From Actinomadura rupiterrae (GTDB lineage Bacteria; Actinomycetota; Actinomycetes; Streptosporangiales; Streptosporangiaceae): a stretch of 64,000 nucleotides of DNA. The translations under genes were made by a program, and so were the position numbers. Positions 26,129 through 35,673 of the stretch are shown here, piece by piece. The stretch spans positions 1 to 64,000 of the forward strand of contig NZ_JAMZEA010000005.1 of the NCBI RefSeq assembly GCF_024172125.1. The letters are read 5' to 3'. The notes beneath the pieces are model-generated. The model saw only the letters and a program-made list of their open reading frames with translations, searched no databases and was not told the DNA's origin. Each line of letters begins with the position of its first letter. Positions within the stretch are counted from its first letter, which is position 1.

Positions 26129-29100
26129 TCAGGACGGCACAGGCGCGGCACGGGGGACGCGGGTCAGGGCGGTCTTGATCGTCTCGTCCAGGGGCGGGAC
26201 GTTCATGCCGAGGAGGCGGAGGCGTCCGGCGATCTCGGGGACGGTCCGCTCGGTCTCCCAGGCCGCGCGGACGAGGTGGAGGAGGCCGACCGGGCGGTCC
26301 CGGTCCAGCCACCCCCCGGAGGACCCGGCACCGCGGCGGAGGATACGGACGTCGTCGGGATCGGGGACCCACCCGTCAAGGTCGGGGACGGTGAAGCCGC
26401 AGCCGGCGAGGCGGGCGGCGGTCTCGGCGAACTCGGCGCCCTGGGCGGCCTGGATGCGGATGAGGTCGGCCATGGTCACGGTGGTGAACGGGCCGTCCGG
26501 GCCGCTCAGGGGCAGGGTATGGGCGATCATGTGCCGGGTGATGCCGTCCAGTTCGGGGACGCCGTTCGGGAGCGGCGGGTAGCCGTAGGCGGCGAGCCTG
26601 CGGGCGGCGGTCTCGACGGTCGTGCCGGCGGTTTCGGCGGCGCGGACGACGCGGGTGAGCTCCAGCCGGGTTTCGGGCAGGGGCGCCGGACGGACTCCCG
26701 CGTAGGTCTCCAGGAGGCGGAGGTCGGTGTCTTCCAGGTCGTCCGGGAGGGAGAACCCGACGTGGACGTCCCAGGCGGTGAGGAGTTCGGCCACGGCGGC
26801 GGGCGAGATGCCCAGGGCAATGGCCGCCCGGCAGATTCCGGTCGGACGGATCGCCCGGTCTTCGCGGAACGTTCGCCACATCTCCTTGGCCTTGTGGACG
26901 AGGTCGGCGGACTGCGGGATATCGCGCCGGTCGGGCTTGAAACCCAACCAGCCCAGGACGGTTCGGACACGTTCGACGCTCAGGCCGAACCAGGCGGCCA
27001 CGACGATCTGCGAGAAGAGCGGGACGGGCGTCTCGCGGAGCAGGACGGGCAGGTCGACCCGGCCCTCGAAGCATGCCTCGTCCGCGTCCGTCCGGCGGCG
27101 GGAGCACCCGTACGACCAGAGGCGTTCGCGGAGCGTCTCGATCTGCGCGGGCCCGATCGCGTCGAGATCGGCGCCGTGCGCGAAGATCGCCGAGAGCAGC
27201 GGCGCGGCGGTCTCCGGGTCGGAGCTGATCACCAGCTCGGTGCTCCAACGGCCCGGATCGGGTTCGGGCATGTCGGCGAGGTCCGCGGGGCCGCGCTCGG
27301 GGGCGCGCAGGGCCTTCGCGCGTTCGAGCAGGTCGCGGGGGGCCATCTCCGCCATGTGCGCCGCCTCGTGGAGCTTCTTCCAGGCCGCGAAGGTCCCGTT
27401 CCCGCCCCAGTGGGTCCCGGTGTACTCGCCGAGGACGATCACATCGCTGGGCAGGGCCGGGAGCACGTCGGGCAGGTCGTCGAGGCCGGGCAGGCCGAGC
27501 TCGGCGCCGAGCCCGTGGGCCAGGACCCGCCACAGGACGACGCCGTCGGAGATCTCTCCCACATCGTGGAGGCTGAACACCACCGGCCTGCCGGTTCCGG
27601 CGAAGCAGTCCCAGGGCGCGTGCCGCCGGCTGCTCCAGGTCAGGTGGGCGTCGAGGATGAAGCAGCCTGTCCGGGACGCGTCCCAGACGCCCGCGCCGTG
27701 CTCGATCCGGCCGCCCGCCTCGATGGCGGCGGCGACGACCGTGTCGGCCGTCCGGGGGCTGAAGTCGGTGAGCCAGAACAGCCATTCGGCGGTGAGCGGC
27801 GGGGCGTCCGGCCCGACCAGCGCGGGCGCGGCCTGCTTGATCAGGTCCTCGACGTCCGCGGAGATGTCCGACAGGACCTTGCGCCGGTCGACCGAGATCC
27901 GGGGCGGGGTGCGGGTCCCGGTCAGGTTGACCACGAAGCCGTGCGGCCTGGCAGGGTCCCTGAGCATGGTCCGTCCCGGCGGTTCCATCAGCAGGCCGTC
28001 CACGAGGACGGCCCCCTCGCGCCGGACCCAGGTGACCGTTCCGCCGCCCGGCTCGGCCCAGGACGCGAGGACGTCCGCCTCGGCCTCGCCGCTGCCGCCC
28101 AGTTCGCCCGCGCGCCAGTCCCCGCGGAGTTCGCCGTCGAGCGTGACGGTGGTGTCGAACTGGGCGATGTAGAGCCAGTCGTTGAGGGCGTCCATGCAGT
28201 CGACCTCATGTTCGCTTCTGTTCGAACGATCGCCCGGGCGCAGGTAGAGGCGGACGGTCGTGCCGGGTGAGCGTTCGAGCGCGACGTGTTCGATCCGGAA
28301 CAGGTGGCCGGGACCGAAGATCGAGACCTTGAGGGTGGGCTGCGGGTCGCCGCGGCGGCCCATCGGACGGGTGGTGATCTCGATCTCGTCCGCGAGCATG
28401 AAGTAGCTCAGGACGCCGATCCCGAACCGGCTGTTCGGGAAGAACGGCACCGCCGGACGGGCCGCCTCCCATTCGGCCGCTTCGTCCAGGAAGTCCGGCA
28501 TGTCGGTGAAGCGGGTTCCGGCCTGCGCGAACACCTCGGTCAGCACGGACTCGGTCATGCCGATGCCGTTGTCGGCGCACTCGATGAAGGCGCGGCCGTT
28601 CTCGTCGGTGCCCTGGCGGAAGGCGATCCGGCCCGTCCAGTCGTCCAGCCAGAGGCCCTGGTGGCGCAGGTGGGCGATGCGGGCCTCCCGGTAGCGGCAG
28701 GCGTCCAGCGCGTTCTGGTACAGCTCGCGGACGGCCAGGCTCCGGTCCTGGTAGAGCTGCTCCCCCATCAGCAGCTCCTGGACGCGCCGCTCGTCCAGGC
28801 GGAACCGGCTCACGCCCTGGAACAGCGGACGGCCTTCCTCGTCCGTTCCGGCGGTGACCTCGTCGGCGGTCGCGCGGGACGGGAGCGCGGCGAGCTGGCT
28901 CAGGTGCGCGTGCTTGCGCGCCGCCCGCCGGACGGCGTGGAGCAGGCCGTCCACGCGGGCCGCATAGCCGTTCAAGCCTTCCAGCTCGGCCGGATGCCCG
29001 CAGCGCGCCGAAAGGAGCAGCGCGTCCGGGCCGGGAATCCAGCGGACGCGCCCGGTCACGTTGTTGCGCAGGTCAGCGAGGTCGAGCGCGCCCGGAATGC

Positions 29101-30355
29101 CCAGATGGCGGACGACCACGTCCGGCAGCCGCGTCAGGTCGATCGCCATGCCGGCCGCCACGGCGAAGACGTGTCCCAGGAGCTGCTCGCGGACGACCTG
29201 CTCGCCGTCCGCCGTCCGGCTCTCCCGGCGCAGCGCCTTGCCCCGGTCGTCGGAGGTGAGTTCGGAGACGTCCAGCCGCAGCGCGTACAGCAGCCTTTGG
29301 ACGGTCTCGGCGTCCAGAAGGTCGTCCGAACCCAGGAGCGAGCGAATCTCCGAGAGGTTGTAGAGGCGCGGGTAGCGGGCGAGCCAGCGGTGGAAGAGCC
29401 ACCAGCCGATCTCCCCGCGCGCGTTCTTCCGATCGGGAAGTTCGGGCGCCTGAGCGCGTGCCGTCAGCTCAGGGTGTTCGCGCAGGAACACCTCGAACGC
29501 GCGCCGCTCGGACGACAGCGAAGCCGCCGACGACGGCACAGCCGAACCCACCGCCGAAGGCGCAGCCACCGGCGCAGCCGCCGCCGAAGGCGCAGCCAGC
29601 GGCGCAGCCGCCGAAGGCGAAGCCACCGGCGCAGCCGCCGAAGGCGAAGCCACCGGCGCAGCCGCCGCCGACGAGGGCGATGGCTGCGCCGACGAAGGCG
29701 AAGGCGGGCCTGCCGGCGGAGAGGGCGGTTTGTCGGTGGGGCAGACTGCGAGCGGGTCGACGAGGCGCAGGCGCGCGAGGGCGCGCAGGACGTGCGTCTG
29801 GTGCAGCAAGGGGATGAGCGCGAGCAGGGACGCCTCGGCCGGGCTCAGGGCGTCCAGGTCGCGAAGGGGCCCGCGCAGCAGGCCCTCGACCCGCGCGGTG
29901 ATGCGCAGCCCGAGGCCGGTGTCGAGCCACGGGTCGTCGGCGAGCCCGGCGGCGGCCTCGTCCGCCAGGGCGCCGAGGAATCCGGCCATGGACGAGGCGC
30001 GCGAGCAGGCGTCCGCGTCGTCCACCCGCGTCCAGACCTCGTGGGCGGAGGCCCGGAGCGCCCATGGGTGCTGGTCGGGACGGCCTGGTTTGGTGGCGGC
30101 GAACAGGGCGACGCCCTCGCGCGCCTGCTCCGGACTGCCGCCGAGCGCCAGCACGAGGTCCCATGCCTGGCGGTGGTCGGCGGGCGGCCGCTTACCGCGC
30201 AGGATGTCGCTGAGGTTCGTCCTGCTCGTCATGGCCATCGCGGAGGCCACCGTGCTGAGGCTTCGCATCCCGTGCTCGCGATGGACGCCGTCCAGGAACT
30301 CCACAAGCCGCCGGAGCGGCCCGTCGGCCGGCCAGCTGTCGCGGTTGATCGGCAT
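26129..30355 (-). CDS. Giant Hsp90-like ATPase protein with N-terminal HTH-like domain and C-terminal winged-helix-like repeats
   Basis: 1408 residues from ATG 30355; an upstream ATG at 30424 is possible, but promoter-like TACATAC lies between. Order: XRE-like region (~1-95, AMTSRTNLSDILRGKRPP), helical region, Pro/Ser/Ala-rich linker (~207-281), second helical region, Hsp90/GHKL ATPase (~530-720), a large middle region, then at least five ~60-residue repeats resembling winged helices. ATPase motifs are VRELYQNALDACRYREA (N box), CADNGIGM (G1) and NSRFGIGVLSYFML (G2-like). The layout resembles Hsp90-wHTH proteins described in actinobacterial NTP-dependent conflict systems. A role as an immune-type sensor or chaperone is inference; no effector gene is adjacent. 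Confidence 0.75.
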   Translation of the reverse strand: MPINRDSWPADGPLRRLVEFLDGVHREHGMRSLSTVASAMAMTSRTNLSDILRGKRPPADHRQAWDLVLALGGSPEQAREGVALFAATKPGRPDQHPWALRASAHEVWTRVDDADACSRASSMAGFLGALADEAAAGLADDPWLDTGLGLRITARVEGLLRGPLRDLDALSPAEASLLALIPLLHQTHVLRALARLRLVDPLAVCPTDKPPSPPAGPPSPSSAQPSPSSAAAAPVASPSAAAPVASPSAAAPLAAPSAAAAPVAAPSAVGSAVPSSAASLSSERRAFEVFLREHPELTARAQAPELPDRKNARGEIGWWLFHRWLARYPRLYNLSEIRSLLGSDDLLDAETVQRLLYALRLDVSELTSDDRGKALRRESRTADGEQVVREQLLGHVFAVAAGMAIDLTRLPDVVVRHLGIPGALDLADLRNNVTGRVRWIPGPDALLLSARCGHPAELEGLNGYAARVDGLLHAVRRAARKHAHLSQLAALPSRATADEVTAGTDEEGRPLFQGVSRFRLDERRVQELLMGEQLYQDRSLAVRELYQNALDACRYREARIAHLRHQGLWLDDWTGRIAFRQGTDENGRAFIECADNGIGMTESVLTEVFAQAGTRFTDMPDFLDEAAEWEAARPAVPFFPNSRFGIGVLSYFMLADEIEITTRPMGRRGDPQPTLKVSIFGPGHLFRIEHVALERSPGTTVRLYLRPGDRSNRSEHEVDCMDALNDWLYIAQFDTTVTLDGELRGDWRAGELGGSGEAEADVLASWAEPGGGTVTWVRREGAVLVDGLLMEPPGRTMLRDPARPHGFVVNLTGTRTPPRISVDRRKVLSDISADVEDLIKQAAPALVGPDAPPLTAEWLFWLTDFSPRTADTVVAAAIEAGGRIEHGAGVWDASRTGCFILDAHLTWSSRRHAPWDCFAGTGRPVVFSLHDVGEISDGVVLWRVLAHGLGAELGLPGLDDLPDVLPALPSDVIVLGEYTGTHWGGNGTFAAWKKLHEAAHMAEMAPRDLLERAKALRAPERGPADLADMPEPDPGRWSTELVISSDPETAAPLLSAIFAHGADLDAIGPAQIETLRERLWSYGCSRRRTDADEACFEGRVDLPVLLRETPVPLFSQIVVAAWFGLSVERVRTVLGWLGFKPDRRDIPQSADLVHKAKEMWRTFREDRAIRPTGICRAAIALGISPAAVAELLTAWDVHVGFSLPDDLEDTDLRLLETYAGVRPAPLPETRLELTRVVRAAETAGTTVETAARRLAAYGYPPLPNGVPELDGITRHMIAHTLPLSGPDGPFTTVTMADLIRIQAAQGAEFAETAARLAGCGFTVPDLDGWVPDPDDVRILRRGAGSSGGWLDRDRPVGLLHLVRAAWETERTVPEIAGRLRLLGMNVPPLDETIKTALTRVPRAAPVPS

Positions 30356-30441
30356 GCCTTGGCCCACAGAGCGTATGTACACCACATCGCGCCGGAATCG
30401 GGGCAAATCCGGGGGCTCGGGCATCCCGAGCCCCCGGACGG

Positions 30442-31884
30442 TCAGGCGGTGACCTCCGAGCGCGGGTCCTCGGCCCACAGGGTGTGGTAAGAGCCGTCCT
30501 TGTCGACGCGCCGGTAGGTGTGGGCGCCGAAGAAGTCGCGCTGCGCCTGGATCAGCGCGGCGGGCAGGCGCTTGGCGCGGAGCGAGTCGTAGTAGGCCAG
30601 GGCCGCCGAGAAGCCCGGGACCGGGATGCCCAGCCGGACGGCCGTGGCGACGACCTCGCGCCACGCGTCCTGCGCGTCGGCTAGGGCGCCCGAGAAGTCG
30701 GGCGTGGTCAGCAGGGTCGGCGTGGCCGGGTCGCCTTCGTAGGCGGCGCGGATCCGGTCCAGGAACTTGGCGCGGATGATGCAGCCGCCGCGCCAGATCG
30801 CGGCGGTCGCGCCGAGGTCGATGTCCCAGCCGTACTCCTCGCTGCCCGCCCGGATCTCGTCGAAGCCCTGCGCGTAGGCGACGATCTTGGACGCGTAGAG
30901 CGCCTGCTCGACCTTCGCGGCGAACGCGGCGCGGTCGTCGACGGGCGCGCGGGACGGTCCCGGCAGCGTCCGCGCGGGCTCGCGCAGGTCGGCGTGGCCG
31001 GAAACGGACCGCGCGAAGACCGCCTCGGCGATGCCGTTGACCGGCGCGCCGAGGTCCAGCGCGGTCTGGACCGTCCAGCGGCCGGTGCCCTTCTGCTCGG
31101 CCTGGTCCAGGACGACGTCCACGAACGGGCGGCCCGTCTCCGGGTCGCGGTAGGCGAGGATGTCGGCGGTGATCTCGATCAGGTAGGAGTCGAGCCGGCC
31201 CGCGTTCCAGGTCCGGAAGATCTCGGCCATCTCCGCCGGCTCGTAGCCGCCGGCGTGCCGGAGCAGGTCGTAGGACTCGGCGATGAGCTGCATGTCGGCG
31301 TACTCGATGCCGTTGTGCACCATCTTGACGAAGTGGCCCGCGCCGTCCGGGCCGATGTGGGTGGTGCAGGGCGTGCCGTCGTCGGCCTTGGCCGCGATCG
31401 ACTCGAACAGCGGGCCGAGCGACTCCCAGGACTCGGCCGAGCCGCCCGGCATGATGCTCGGGCCGTTCAGCGCGCCCTCCTCGCCGCCGGAGATGCCCGT
31501 CCCGACGAAGTGCAGGCCCCGCTCGCGGAGCGCGGCCTCGCGGCGGCGGGTGTCGAGGAAGTGCGCGTTGCCGCCGTCCACGATGACGTCGCCGGGTTCC
31601 AGCAGCGGCGCGAACTCCTCGATCACCGCGTCGGTCGGCGCGCCCGCCTTCACCATCACCACGACCCGCCGCGGCCGCTCCAGGGACGCCACGAACTCCT
31701 CGGCCGTCTCGGCGGGCAGGAACGTCCCCTCGTCGCCGAACTCCTCCACGAGCGCCTTCGTCCGCGCGTGCGTCCGGTTGTGCAGCGCGACCGCGTACCC
31801 GTGCCGCGCCAGGTTGCGCGCGAGGTTGCGGCCCATGACGGCCAGACCGGTGACGCCGATGTTCGCCTTCTGACTGCTGGTCAC
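30442..31884 (-). CDS. gnd: 6-phosphogluconate dehydrogenase, decarboxylating
   Basis: 480 residues. It oxidises 6-phosphogluconate to ribulose 5-phosphate and CO2 with NADP+ (pentose phosphate pathway). The start is GTG 31884, with GAGGAA six bases upstream. NADP-binding GVTGLAVMGRNLARNLA is followed by DGGNAHFLDTRRR, GISGGEEGALNGPSIMPGG and HNGIEYADMQLI, and the C-terminal helical domain has KGTGRWTVQTALDLG. Full length for the homodimeric class. It is divergent from pgmB across a 144-bp promoter region. Confidence 0.97.
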   Translation of the reverse strand: MTSSQKANIGVTGLAVMGRNLARNLARHGYAVALHNRTHARTKALVEEFGDEGTFLPAETAEEFVASLERPRRVVVMVKAGAPTDAVIEEFAPLLEPGDVIVDGGNAHFLDTRRREAALRERGLHFVGTGISGGEEGALNGPSIMPGGSAESWESLGPLFESIAAKADDGTPCTTHIGPDGAGHFVKMVHNGIEYADMQLIAESYDLLRHAGGYEPAEMAEIFRTWNAGRLDSYLIEITADILAYRDPETGRPFVDVVLDQAEQKGTGRWTVQTALDLGAPVNGIAEAVFARSVSGHADLREPARTLPGPSRAPVDDRAAFAAKVEQALYASKIVAYAQGFDEIRAGSEEYGWDIDLGATAAIWRGGCIIRAKFLDRIRAAYEGDPATPTLLTTPDFSGALADAQDAWREVVATAVRLGIPVPGFSAALAYYDSLRAKRLPAALIQAQRDFFGAHTYRRVDKDGSYHTLWAEDPRSEVTA

Positions 31885-32028
31885 TTGGATTTCCTCATTC
31901 GTCGTCCGCATCGCTTCAGGTGTCCTACCCCTCTGTTCGGCCAACCGGGCGGCGAAGCCCGTTGTTCCGGGTATGTACTTGGCCACGGGGTAGGCGCCGA
32001 TCAAGAAACCGGACCACTTAGGGGAAAG

Positions 32029-32781
32029 ATGCTGGGACTGCCGGAGGGCGTCGAGGCGTGCCTCTTCGACCTCGACGGAGTGCTGACCGACACGGCCGCC
32101 GTGCACGCGGCCGCGTGGAAGCAGATGTTCGACGGGTTCCTCAAGGACTGGGCGCTGCGCCACGGCGGCCCGTTCGTACCGTTCGACATCCGGGCCGACT
32201 ACGGTCCGTATGTGGACGGGAAGAAGCGCGAGGACGGCACCCGCTCGTTCCTGGAGTCGCGCGGGATCCACCTGCCGGAGGGCTCGCCGGACGATCCGCC
32301 GGGCGCGGAGACCGTGCGCGGCCTCGGCAACCGGAAGAACGAGCTGGTGCTGAAGCTCATCGACGAGAAGGGCGTCCGGGTGTTCGACGGGTCGGTGGCG
32401 TTCGTCCGGGCGGCGCGCGCGGACGGGTTGAAGACCGCCGTCGTGTCGTCCAGCGCCAACACGCGGCAGGTGCTGCGGGTCACGGGGATCACCGACCTGT
32501 TCGACGCGGTGGTGGACGGCGTGGTGGCCGCCGAGCGGCAGCTGCCGGGCAAGCCCGCCCCGGACACCTTCCTCGCCGGGGCGGGCGCCGTGGGCGTCCC
32601 GGCCGACCGCGCGGTGGTCTTCGAGGACGCGCTGGCCGGCGTCCAGGCCGGCAGCCGCGGGCATTTCGCCTACGTCGTCGGGGTGAACCGGCTGGACGAG
32701 GCGCACGCCGACGGGCTGCGCGAGCACGGGGCCGACACCGTCGTGGACGACCTCTCCGAACTTCTCAAGGGGGACCAGTGA
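32029..32781 (+). CDS. pgmB: Beta-phosphoglucomutase
   Basis: 250 residues, HAD superfamily. It interconverts beta-glucose 1-phosphate and glucose 6-phosphate. ATG 32029 follows GGGGAAAG. The nucleophile motif is FDLDGVLTDTAAVHAAAWK; also VSSSANTRQVL, GKPAPDTFLAGA and VVFEDALAGVQAG. Its stop overlaps the GTG of the GH65 phosphorylase (GTGA), so the two are translationally coupled. This is the classic pair for phosphorolytic disaccharide use. Confidence 0.95.
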   Translation: MLGLPEGVEACLFDLDGVLTDTAAVHAAAWKQMFDGFLKDWALRHGGPFVPFDIRADYGPYVDGKKREDGTRSFLESRGIHLPEGSPDDPPGAETVRGLGNRKNELVLKLIDEKGVRVFDGSVAFVRAARADGLKTAVVSSSANTRQVLRVTGITDLFDAVVDGVVAAERQLPGKPAPDTFLAGAGAVGVPADRAVVFEDALAGVQAGSRGHFAYVVGVNRLDEAHADGLREHGADTVVDDLSELLKGDQ

Positions 32782-35180
32782 CCGAGCGGGACATCCGAGC
32801 CGCGACCACGGGGCCGCACTACCTGGTGGAGCCCTGGTGCGTCCGCGAGCCCGAGCTGCGCCTGGACCGGCTGGCCCAGAGCGAGTCGGTGTTCGCGCTG
32901 TCCAACGGCCATCTCGGCCTGCGCGGCAACCTCGACGAGGGCGAGCCGCACGGGCTGCCGGGCACCTACCTGAACTCGTTCTACGAGCGCCGGCCGCTGC
33001 CGCAGGCCGAGGCCGCCTACGGGGTGCCGGAGACCGGCCAGACCGTGATCAACGTGACCAACGGCAAGGTCATCCGGCTGCTGGTGGACGACGAGCCGTT
33101 CGACGTCCGGTACGGCCGGCTGCACTTCCACGAGCGGGTCCTGGACCTGCGCGCCGGGACGCTGTCCCGGGACGTGGAGTGGACCTCCCCCGCGGGCCGC
33201 CGCGTCAAGATCACCTCGACCCGGCTGGTGTCGCTGACGCAGCGCGCGGTCGCGGCGATCTGCTACGAGGTCGAGGCGGTGGACGACCCGGTCCGGATCG
33301 TCCTGCAGAGCGAGCTGGTCGCCAACGAGGGCCTGCCCGACCTCGGCAAGGACCCGCGGACCAGCGCGATCCTGGAGTCGCCGCTGGTGTCGGAGGAGCA
33401 CATGTCGAACGGGCACCGGGTCGTCCTGGTGCACCGCACGCGCGAGAGCGGGCTGCGGATGGCGGCGGGCATGTCGCACCAGTTCGACTGCCCGGACGAC
33501 GCCGACCACTCGCTGGAGAGCCTCCCCGACATCGGCCGCCTGACCATCGCGACCCGCCTCAAACCGGGGCAGAAGCTGCGGGTCGTGAAGTACATGGCGT
33601 ACGGCTGGTCCAGCCAGCGGTCCCGGTCGGCGCTGAACGACCAGGTCGTCGGGGCGCTCGCGGCCGCGCGGCAGACCGGCTGGGACGGCCTGCTGAAGGA
33701 GCAGAGCGACTTCCTTGACGACTTCTGGCAGGGCGCGGACGTCGAGGTGGACGGCGACGCGGAGGTCCAGCAGGCCGTCCGGTTCGCGCTGTTCCACATC
33801 CTCCAGGCGGGCGCGCGCGCCGAGCGCCGGATGATCCCGTCCAAGGGCATGACCGGCCCCGGGTACGACGGCCACACGTTCTGGGACACCGAGACGTTCG
33901 TCCTGCCGGTGCTCACCTACACCTACCCGGACGCCGTGGCGGACGCGCTCGGCTGGCGGCACATGACGCTGCCGCTGGCGAAGGAGCGCGCGACCCAGCT
34001 CGGCCTGTCGGGCGTGGCGTTCCCGTGGCGGACGATCCGGGGCCAGGAGTGCTCCGGCTACTGGCCCGCCGGAACCGCAGCGTTCCACATCAATGCCGAC
34101 ATCGCGGACGCGGTCGTCCGCTACCTGGACGCCACGCAGGACGAGCAGTTCGAGCGCGAGGTCGGCCTGGAGGTGCTGGTGGAGACCGCGCGGCTGTGGC
34201 GCGGCCTCGGCCACCACGACGTCGAGGGCGTCTTCCGCATCGACGGCGTCACCGGCCCGGACGAGTACACCGCCGTGGTCGACAACAACGTCTACACGAA
34301 CCTGATGGCGCGCCGGAACCTGATCGAGGCCGCCGACACCGCCATGCGCCACCCGGACATCGCCGACCGGCTGGGCGTCACCACCGAGGAGGCGGCGTCC
34401 TGGCGGGACGCGGCCGAGCGCATGCGCATCCCCTATGACGAGCGGCTCGGCGTCCATCCCCAGTGCGACGGGTTCACCGACCACGCCCGCTGGGACTTCG
34501 CCGCAACCAAACCCGACCAGTACCCGCTGCTGCTGAACGTCCCGTACTTCGACCTCTACCGCAAGCAGGTCGTGAAGCAGGCGGACACCGTCCTGGCGCT
34601 GCACCTCTGCGGGGAGCTGTTCACCGCCGAGGAGAAGGCGCGCGACTTCGCCTACTACGAGGCGCTGACCGTCCGGGACTCGTCCCTGTCGGCCCAGACG
34701 CAGGCCGTCGTCGCGGCCGAGTGCGGGCACCTGGAGCTCGCGCACGACTACCTCGGCGAGACCGCGCTGATGGACCTGCACGACCTCAACCGCAACACCC
34801 GCGACGGCCTGCACATCGCGTCCCTCGCCGGGGCGTGGACGGCCCTGGTCGCGGGGTTCGGCGGCATGCGCGCCAGCCGCGGCAAGCTCCGGTTCGCGCC
34901 GCGCCTGCCCGGCGGCATCAGCCGGCTGGCGTTCCGGATGCGCTACCGCGAGAACCTGATCAAGGTCACGGTCACCGGCGACCAGGCGACCTACGAGCTA
35001 CTGGACGGCCCGGGCCTGGTCCTCGCCCACCACGGCGAGGAGTTCCGGCTGGAGAAGGACCCGGTGGAACGCGGGATCGTCCAGGAGCCCGCGCCCATCC
35101 CACCGTCCCAGCCCGCGGGCCGCGAGCCCATCCCGCGCCGCATCGACCCCCACGACCGCAACCGCCGCCGCGTCCGCTGA
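32778..35180 (+). CDS. GH65 disaccharide phosphorylase (trehalose/maltose/kojibiose type)
   Basis: 800 residues from GTG 32778. Inverting phosphorylases of this family release beta-glucose 1-phosphate, the substrate of the preceding mutase. The N-terminal beta-sandwich (ESVFALSNGHLGLRGNLDEG) precedes the (alpha/alpha)6 barrel (GYDGHTFWDTETFVLPVLTY, FPWRTIRGQECSG). The catalytic acid is the Glu in GVTGPDEYTAVVDNNVYTN. The C-terminus continues to a Pro/Arg-rich tail. Which alpha-glucobiose is used cannot be settled from sequence. Confidence 0.92.
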   Translation: MTERDIRAATTGPHYLVEPWCVREPELRLDRLAQSESVFALSNGHLGLRGNLDEGEPHGLPGTYLNSFYERRPLPQAEAAYGVPETGQTVINVTNGKVIRLLVDDEPFDVRYGRLHFHERVLDLRAGTLSRDVEWTSPAGRRVKITSTRLVSLTQRAVAAICYEVEAVDDPVRIVLQSELVANEGLPDLGKDPRTSAILESPLVSEEHMSNGHRVVLVHRTRESGLRMAAGMSHQFDCPDDADHSLESLPDIGRLTIATRLKPGQKLRVVKYMAYGWSSQRSRSALNDQVVGALAAARQTGWDGLLKEQSDFLDDFWQGADVEVDGDAEVQQAVRFALFHILQAGARAERRMIPSKGMTGPGYDGHTFWDTETFVLPVLTYTYPDAVADALGWRHMTLPLAKERATQLGLSGVAFPWRTIRGQECSGYWPAGTAAFHINADIADAVVRYLDATQDEQFEREVGLEVLVETARLWRGLGHHDVEGVFRIDGVTGPDEYTAVVDNNVYTNLMARRNLIEAADTAMRHPDIADRLGVTTEEAASWRDAAERMRIPYDERLGVHPQCDGFTDHARWDFAATKPDQYPLLLNVPYFDLYRKQVVKQADTVLALHLCGELFTAEEKARDFAYYEALTVRDSSLSAQTQAVVAAECGHLELAHDYLGETALMDLHDLNRNTRDGLHIASLAGAWTALVAGFGGMRASRGKLRFAPRLPGGISRLAFRMRYRENLIKVTVTGDQATYELLDGPGLVLAHHGEEFRLEKDPVERGIVQEPAPIPPSQPAGREPIPRRIDPHDRNRRRVR

Positions 35181-35315
35181 CCGATCCCCCGACCGCAAAC
35201 CCGCCGGTGGCCCAACGGCCACCGGCGGTCAACGGCCATGCTGATCGAGACGACCGCGACGGGCGAGACGACCACGCCGTGCGAGACCACCACGCTCAGC
35301 AAGTTGATCGCGCTG

Positions 35316-35556
35316 AGCAAACGATCGCGGTCGCGCTGAGCGAGCGGTCGCGCTGAGCGAGCGGTCGCGCTGGGCGAGCGGTCGCGCTGGGCGAGCGATC
35401 GCGTTCGCGCAGAGCGAGCGATCGTGTTCGCGCAGAGCGAGCGATCGTGTTCGCGCAGAGCGAGCGGTCGCGCTGAGCGAGCGGTCGCGCTGAGCGAGCG
35501 GTCGCGCTGAGCGAGCGATCGCGGTCGCGCAGAGCGAGGCAGCCGCCCCGAGTGAG
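35316..35556. repeat. Tandem array of GAGCGAGCGGTCGCGCT units
   Basis: About a dozen 17- to 24-bp units of the form GAGCGAGCGRTCGCGCT(G), some extended to GAGCGATCGTGTTCGCGCA. Each contains GCGRTCGC, a near-perfect palindrome, so the transcript would fold into serial hairpins. The array fills the gap between the convergent GH65 and SoxR genes and might act as a transcription barrier; that role is a guess. The remaining sequence to 35673 is CACGCGG/GAGGCAGCC repeats without a gene. Confidence 0.85.
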
Positions 35557-35673
35557 ACGTCCACGCGGAGCGAGGCAGCCGCACCGAGTGAGACGTCCAC
35601 GCGGGGCGAGGCAGCCACGCGGGCGGGACGACCGCGCCCGGACGAGACAGCCGCGCCGTGCGGGCGGCGGGGG

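Noticed and set aside
28286..30490. Long plus-strand frame opposite the Hsp90-like gene
   Set aside because: Antisense of a clearly coding frame with GHKL motifs; no ribosome site or motif of its own.
31885..32028. SigB-type promoter (GGGTAT, GGGGTAG) between gnd and pgmB
   Set aside because: No matching -35 element at the right spacing on either strand.
32670..34814. Long minus-strand frame opposite GH65
   Set aside because: Antisense of a well-conserved phosphorylase.
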